Below are positions 7,093 to 10,332 of a DNA stretch of 10,332 bases, in pieces. How positions within the stretch are numbered: position 1 is the first letter of the stretch; each line of letters opens with the position of its first letter. The stretch lies in contig JAOZMN010000077.1 of the NCBI GenBank assembly GCA_029934265.1, forward strand, positions 233 to 10,564, given 5' to 3'. This DNA is from Bacteroidales bacterium. GTDB taxonomy: Bacteria; Bacteroidota; Bacteroidia; Bacteroidales; JAADGE01. The notes beneath the pieces are model-generated. The model did not search any database. It worked only from the letters and a program-made list of their open reading frames with translations, and had not been told where the DNA came from. Made by a program: the position numbers and the translations under genes.

Positions 7093-9405
7093 TCAAATTT
7101 TAAATCCGATAACGAGAATATCATCAATTTGCTCGTGGTCTTTTCCTGTGGACATCCATTCTTGTAATTCCACATCAAGTTTATCTTTTTGAACAGACAT
7201 CGGTTTGGTATGTAAATGTTGCAATAATTTACGAAAACGTTTTGTCATGTATTTTCGTCCTGCTCTGCCTCCCACTTGGTCTTGATAACCATCTGAGAAT
7301 AAGTAAAATGTAGTTGGTTGTGAAACATCTATTATGTGTTTAGTAAAACGTCTTTCGTCCTCTCGTTGCTGACCTCCGATGGGGTGCTTATCGCTTTTAA
7401 TAAGTGTCAGTTCTTCATTTTGCAGATAAATAAGAGGATTTTTTGCTCCGGCAAATTCAACTGTTTTATTTTCTTTGTCGATAACACAAAGAGCCATATC
7501 CATTCCGTCATTGTTTTTTGTTCCTTCCACGTCTTGCTTGAGTGCTTTTCTTACGTTAAAATGCAATCTGTTTAATATTTCATCGGCATCGGTTATTCCG
7601 TTTGCTTTCACTATCTGGTTAAGATATGAATTTCCCACCATTGATACGAATGCTCCGGGAACTCCGTGTCCGGTACAATCTACAGCCGTGATAATAATTT
7701 TACCGTCTTGTTTCGCATACCAATAAAAATCACCGGAAACAATATCTCTCGGTTTGAAAAGTACGAACGATTCCGGTAATTGTTCTGCAATTTTATCATT
7801 TTGCGGAAGCATTGCTTCTTGTATTCTTTTTGCATAATTAATACTGCCGGTAATATGCTTGTTTTTTTCCTCGATTATTTCCATTGCCTCGACAACTTCG
7901 GCAGTACGTTCTATTACTTTTTGTTCAAGTAATTCTTCGTTTTCTTTCAATAAAGCATTTGCTTCTTGAAGTTGTGAAAGTAGTTTTTCTCTTTTCTTGC
8001 CGGTTACGATAAGCAATAAACTTGAAGCTACACGTTCGCAAGCTCTTTCCACAAATTCAATTTCGTTTTCTTCCAAGTGGCGAAGTGATGAAATTTCAAC
8101 TACTCCGATATATTCGTCCTCAACGGTAAGCGGAACTATAAGTACGGAACCTGCTTGTTTTTGAGCATTGTTATCATCGGAAGTTATTCTGAAATATTCA
8201 GTTTTGTGTTTTTTTATTGTTGATTTTAAAATATCCTCTCCGAAAAAATTTTTATTTATTTCAGCTTGATTGTTATTTGCCGGTACTTTTGCCAAGTTTT
8301 CAAGATGAGTATTTTTAAGGTCTTCGTCATTATAAACAAATATTCGTCCTTGATTTGCGTTAAGATATTCTATAAAAAATTGAATAACCGTTTGTCCGAA
8401 TTTTTTTTCATCAGTGCTGTCATCAATAATGCTTCCGAATTTTACCAGTCCGTTTGATGCCCAGCTGCGTTTTTCGTCTTCATTTTTTGCTTGGTGCAGA
8501 CTCTGCCTCATGGAAATCAATGAATTTCCGAGAATATCTTGTTCGCTAAGCGGTTTAAATTCACTTTGAAAATTTCCACGCCCGACTTCTCCGGCAAATT
8601 CCGATGTTTTTTTGAAAGAATCTACTAAGGCATTCAGGGCTTTTGCCATTGTTCCGACTTCGTCTTTTTTCTCAACGAGAGTTTCTTCGGGTAAAATACC
8701 TTTACCCATTTCTCTTGTAACTTTTGTAATAAAAGTCATCGGTTTTACGATAGAACGTATCGTAAAAAACGCAATTATTAGAAGTGCAATTGCGAGAATT
8801 AAAGTCATGGAAAAAATCAAAAAACGTAAATCTTCAAAAGATTTTTTCATGTCTGCATTAGATTTCGCAACAATTTTATTGAAATTTTCGAGCAATTTGG
8901 ATAGTTTTTCTTGTACGTTTTCGTAGTAAACAGTTATATCTCCGCCTGTATCTACTTGTCCGGCAAACATAAAAGCATTCATCGGGTCGTTGTAGTCTTC
9001 CATCGAAACAAGCCCTTGTTGAACTTCGTTGTGCATGACAAACAAAGTGTCTATCATTAATTGAATTTCTTTAAAAAATAATGTATCTTTTGCTTCCCAG
9101 CGTTCGATTATGGGTTTCATTGTTTTTATAAGTTCCGGATAATCTTTTGTGTGCAAATTTTCAAGTTTTACTTTTTTGGGAGTTCCTTGTGGAATTTCAT
9201 TTACCCAATTCTTAATAAGTACATCGGATTCTCCTGTCATATTGAAAAGTTTTTGCAGATTTTCTGCGGAAGGTTGATAAGTATTCAAAAACTTTTCGGT
9301 TATTTCTTTGTTTTTTTCTACAGTATAATTTATCATGAGGGCATTTATAATCATACCGAGCATAAGTACACCAAACGCTAATATTAATTTATTGGATATT
9401 TTCAT
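7093..9405 (-). CDS. Membrane sensor with HAMP, GAF-like and SpoIIE/PP2C serine phosphatase domains
   Basis: 770 aa. TM1 at about 7-27 and TM2 at about 194-216 enclose a helical sensor region of about 165 residues, presumably periplasmic. HAMP follows at about 217-270, then a second HAMP-like half (GNFQSEF..LSEQDILGNSL, 278-296), a GAF-like domain at about 320-465 (ANQGRIFVYN, VLIVPLTVEDEYIGVVEISS), a coiled coil at about 466-535, and a SpoIIE phosphatase at about 540-770. The metal-binding acids are all visible: D559 in VSGDFYWY, D576 in AVDCTGHGVPGAF, D705 in LFSDGYQDQ, D761/D762 in DDILVIG. Known family role: Mn/Mg-dependent dephosphorylation of phosphoserine/threonine partners, often STAS anti-anti-sigma proteins; the ligand and partner are not visible here. 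The gene converges on the T9SS protein gene. The ATG at 9405 is supported by the immediately following MKISNKL and TM1. Confidence 0.93.
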   Translation of the reverse strand: MKISNKLILAFGVLMLGMIINALMINYTVEKNKEITEKFLNTYQPSAENLQKLFNMTGESDVLIKNWVNEIPQGTPKKVKLENLHTKDYPELIKTMKPIIERWEAKDTLFFKEIQLMIDTLFVMHNEVQQGLVSMEDYNDPMNAFMFAGQVDTGGDITVYYENVQEKLSKLLENFNKIVAKSNADMKKSFEDLRFLIFSMTLILAIALLIIAFFTIRSIVKPMTFITKVTREMGKGILPEETLVEKKDEVGTMAKALNALVDSFKKTSEFAGEVGRGNFQSEFKPLSEQDILGNSLISMRQSLHQAKNEDEKRSWASNGLVKFGSIIDDSTDEKKFGQTVIQFFIEYLNANQGRIFVYNDEDLKNTHLENLAKVPANNNQAEINKNFFGEDILKSTIKKHKTEYFRITSDDNNAQKQAGSVLIVPLTVEDEYIGVVEISSLRHLEENEIEFVERACERVASSLLLIVTGKKREKLLSQLQEANALLKENEELLEQKVIERTAEVVEAMEIIEEKNKHITGSINYAKRIQEAMLPQNDKIAEQLPESFVLFKPRDIVSGDFYWYAKQDGKIIITAVDCTGHGVPGAFVSMVGNSYLNQIVKANGITDADEILNRLHFNVRKALKQDVEGTKNNDGMDMALCVIDKENKTVEFAGAKNPLIYLQNEELTLIKSDKHPIGGQQREDERRFTKHIIDVSQPTTFYLFSDGYQDQVGGRAGRKYMTKRFRKLLQHLHTKPMSVQKDKLDVELQEWMSTGKDHEQIDDILVIGFKI

Positions 9406-9418
9406 GTTATATAATTAT

Positions 9419-9442
9419 TTAAGAAATATTAAAATCTCTTAA
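9419..9442. promoter_or_regulatory. Near-perfect palindrome in the phosphatase leader
   Basis: TTAAGAAATATT (9419-9430) faces AAAATCTCTTAA (9431-9442) with 10 of 12 positions complementary, including perfect TTAAGA/TCTTAA ends. It lies between the predicted transcription start and the ATG, a place where an operator would act. The composition is AT-rich, so chance symmetry is a real alternative. Confidence 0.3.
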
Positions 9443-9462
9443 TTATTTTATTTTTCAATTTG

Positions 9463-9492
9463 CTAATATAAAAACTATTTACTAATTGTCAA
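9463..9492 (-). promoter_or_regulatory. Bacteroidota-type promoter candidate for the phosphatase gene
   Basis: On the minus strand TTG (9492-9490, in the context TTTGACA) is followed after 19 bp by TATATTAG (9470-9463). This matches the TAnnTTTG -7 element except for one base and has the usual spacing. Predicted transcription would start near 9457, giving a leader of about 50 nt with no Shine-Dalgarno sequence. The mobile element's target duplication begins 5 bp upstream of the TTG. Confidence 0.5.
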
Positions 9493-9496
9493 ATTT

Positions 9497-9505
9497 ACAT
9501 TGAAA
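9497..9505. repeat. Target-site duplication, left copy
   Basis: ACATTGAAA directly abuts the outer end of the left terminal inverted repeat. The identical 9-mer abuts the right one at 9733-9741. Confidence 0.85.
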
Positions 9506-9520
9506 CTTGAGTTTCCTTAA
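9506..9520 (+). repeat. Left terminal inverted repeat
   Basis: CTTGAGTTTCCTTAA, the perfect reverse complement of the right end. Symmetry stops exactly at both limits: the outer flank is the direct duplication, and the inner bases (TTTTT against AAATA on comparison) no longer match. Confidence 0.85.
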
Positions 9521-9717
9521 TTTTTATTTTGACATATCGTTTTTTCTTTATTTTACTATAGATTTTATCAATAATTGTATTCAATCCATTATAATACAAG
9601 GGTTATAGCAAAAATACTTAAATATTTTGAGGATACTCATTAAATAAATGAAGTTCCACTTGTAAAATGCTACAATATTCATAAAAACAGGCACTTGAAC
9701 TACTTGTTGAACTATTT

Positions 9718-9732
9718 TTAAGGAAACTCAAG
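9718..9732 (-). repeat. Right terminal inverted repeat
   Basis: TTAAGGAAACTCAAG, the perfect 15-bp reverse complement of the left end, followed immediately by the second copy of the 9-bp duplication. Confidence 0.85.
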
Positions 9733-9741
9733 ACATTGAAA
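9733..9741. repeat. Target-site duplication, right copy
   Basis: ACATTGAAA, identical to 9497-9505. Its last three bases merge into an A8 run (9739-9746) that reads as a T-tract downstream of the OmpA-like gene. Confidence 0.85.
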
Positions 9742-9768
9742 AAAAACGTAATTTATTCATTGTAAATT
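9739..9768 (-). terminator. Weak terminator candidate for the OmpA-like gene
   Basis: On the minus strand AATTTA (9768-9763) and TAAATT (9755-9750) form a 6-bp AT-only stem with a 7-base loop, followed three bases later by T8 (9746-9739). Position and T-tract fit a terminator, but the stem is weak. Confidence 0.35.
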
Positions 9769-9786
9769 GTTTATTGTAATTTGTTT
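9759..9786. repeat. Two 14-bp tandem repeats at the end of the OmpA-like gene
   Basis: ATTGTAAATTGTTT (9759-9772) is followed directly by ATTGTAATTTGTTT (9773-9786), 13 of 14 identical. The second copy overlaps the stop codon by two bases. Probably a slippage product in AT-rich sequence. Confidence 0.5.
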
Positions 9787-10332
9787 ATTTCCCTTTCATT
9801 ACCACTATTTCCACTCTTCTGTTTATGGCACGAGAACGTTTATTGCTGTTCGGTACTGACGGATTTTCTTTTCCTTCGGCGTGTGCTTTTATATTTTTGC
9901 CTTGTACTCCGTTGTTTATAAGATAAAACATTACTGCTCTTGCTCTTTGACGACTGAGGTGCATATTGTAATTGTCGGCTCCGACATTATCGGTAAACGC
10001 ATTCAAATAAATCAAACAATTTTTATTTTCTTCATAATATTTTACTATTCTGTCCAACACGATTTTTGCATCTCCGGTCAAGTCGGACTTATTATATTCA
10101 AAAAATACATTTTCGATAGGTCTTACTGTTCCTTTGTAGGTAGTTGTGTTTTTTTCAATATATTCAACTTTGGTTTTGACGCTGTCTTTACAATTTATTT
10201 TTAAATCACTTATGTAATAAACGCTTCCTTTTGTTAATTTATCCCTTTCTATTACGTAAGAATATTTATTTTCTCCGGTAGAATTTGTGAATTTGAAATT
10301 TCCGGAAACATCTGTAAAAGTAAAAGATTTTA
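9785..10332 (-). CDS. OmpA-family peptidoglycan-binding outer-membrane protein (5' partial)
   Basis: The frame is open from the right window edge, giving 181 visible codons before TAA at 9785-9787. The TTG near 10081 is an internal leucine within the OmpA domain (EYNKSDLTGDAKIVLD), not a start. The first about 65 residues look like the end of a beta-sandwich (FTDVSGNFKF), as in the carboxypeptidase-regulatory-like domains often placed before OmpA in Bacteroidota, followed by a linker (KINCKDSVKTKVEYIEK). The OmpA_C domain runs from IENVFFEYNKSDL to NRRVEIVV, with NAFTDNVGADNYN, LSRQRARAVMFYL and the terminal RR. The Asp in TDNVG and the Arg in NRRVE correspond to known diaminopimelate-contact residues. 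The protein probably links the outer membrane to the cell wall. The N-terminal part is outside the window, so the full architecture is unknown. Confidence 0.9.
   Translation of the reverse strand, partial: KSFTFTDVSGNFKFTNSTGENKYSYVIERDKLTKGSVYYISDLKINCKDSVKTKVEYIEKNTTTYKGTVRPIENVFFEYNKSDLTGDAKIVLDRIVKYYEENKNCLIYLNAFTDNVGADNYNMHLSRQRARAVMFYLINNGVQGKNIKAHAEGKENPSVPNSNKRSRAINRRVEIVVMKGK

Larger units (their letters stand above)
9506..9732. mobile_element. 227-bp MITE-like non-autonomous transposable element
   Basis: The ends are perfect 15-bp inverted repeats, CTTGAGTTTCCTTAA (9506-9520) and TTAAGGAAACTCAAG (9718-9732), flanked by a 9-bp direct duplication. There is no transposase gene inside; the interior is AT-rich noncoding sequence. 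An 8-bp direct repeat, TTGAACTA, occurs twice near the right end (9695-9702 and 9707-9714) and might be a transposase-binding site. A 9-bp duplication fits several cut-and-paste families (for example IS4/IS10-like or IS256-like), but I cannot assign the family. It would need a transposase supplied in trans by a parent insertion sequence elsewhere. Confidence 0.82.
9406..9784. other. 379-bp intergenic region dominated by the mobile element
   Basis: It holds, from left to right, the phosphatase leader palindrome and promoter candidate, the 227-bp MITE-like element with its duplications, and the weak terminator and tandem repeats behind the OmpA-like gene. Removing the element and one duplication leaves about 143 bp, an ordinary intergenic length. 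No further gene is seen. Confidence 0.8.

Noticed and set aside
9523..9560. Outward-facing promoter inside the mobile element (TTTG at 9528-9531, TATTTTAC at 9549-9556)
   Set aside because: The -7 match is poor (TTAC instead of TTTG), and on the plus strand it would transcribe antisense into the OmpA-like gene. It is not strong enough to call.
9498..9602. 35-codon lysine-rich open frame on the minus strand inside the mobile element
   Set aside because: It has no usable start codon near its beginning, crosses the terminal repeat and duplication, and resembles no transposase tail I recognise. It is compatible with chance in AT-rich DNA.

Overview
The window looks like chromosomal DNA of a member of the Bacteroidota. 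Four things point there: a C-terminal type IX secretion (T9SS type B, gliding-motility/CHU_C-like) sorting domain, a very large LamG/beta-helix surface protein, a SpoIIE-type phosphatase with the lineage-typical KPRDIVSGDFYWY motif, and AT-rich leaders without Shine-Dalgarno sequences. One promoter candidate fits the Bacteroidota pattern (TTG, 19 bp, TAnnTTTG-like). Assignment below phylum is not possible by eye.

Layout. Bases 2-5515 (+) are the 3' part of a giant secreted, probably adhesive protein: LamG, fibronectin III-like, then two copies of a LamG / cadherin-like / parallel beta-helix module, then a short W-rich domain. It has no recognisable sorting domain in the window. Bases 5516-5705 are noncoding and hold an 82-bp inverted repeat. 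Bases 5706-6869 (+) encode a 387-aa secreted protein with signal peptide and type B sorting domain. Bases 6870-7092 are noncoding and hold a perfect 17-bp-stem hairpin plus two overlapping, mutually exclusive hairpins between convergent genes. Bases 7093-9405 (-) encode a membrane sensor phosphatase: 2 TM segments, HAMP, GAF-like domain, coiled coil, SpoIIE/PP2C. Bases 9406-9784 are noncoding and hold the phosphatase promoter candidate and a 227-bp non-autonomous transposon-like element with 15-bp perfect terminal inverted repeats and a 9-bp target duplication. Bases 9785-10332 (-) are the C-terminal part of an OmpA-family envelope protein, cut by the window edge.

How they fit together. The two + genes are plausibly one surface-protein locus: the small protein carries the T9SS sorting domain and the type of passenger that, in fused relatives, usually follows the domain ending the giant protein. 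The phosphatase is probably the output arm of a signalling pathway whose partner (STAS or kinase protein) is not visible here. The OmpA-like protein would anchor the outer membrane to peptidoglycan. The phosphatase and OmpA genes share orientation but are separated by the mobile element and are probably separate units. I see no rRNA, tRNA or CRISPR. The least ordinary material is in the three intergenic regions.
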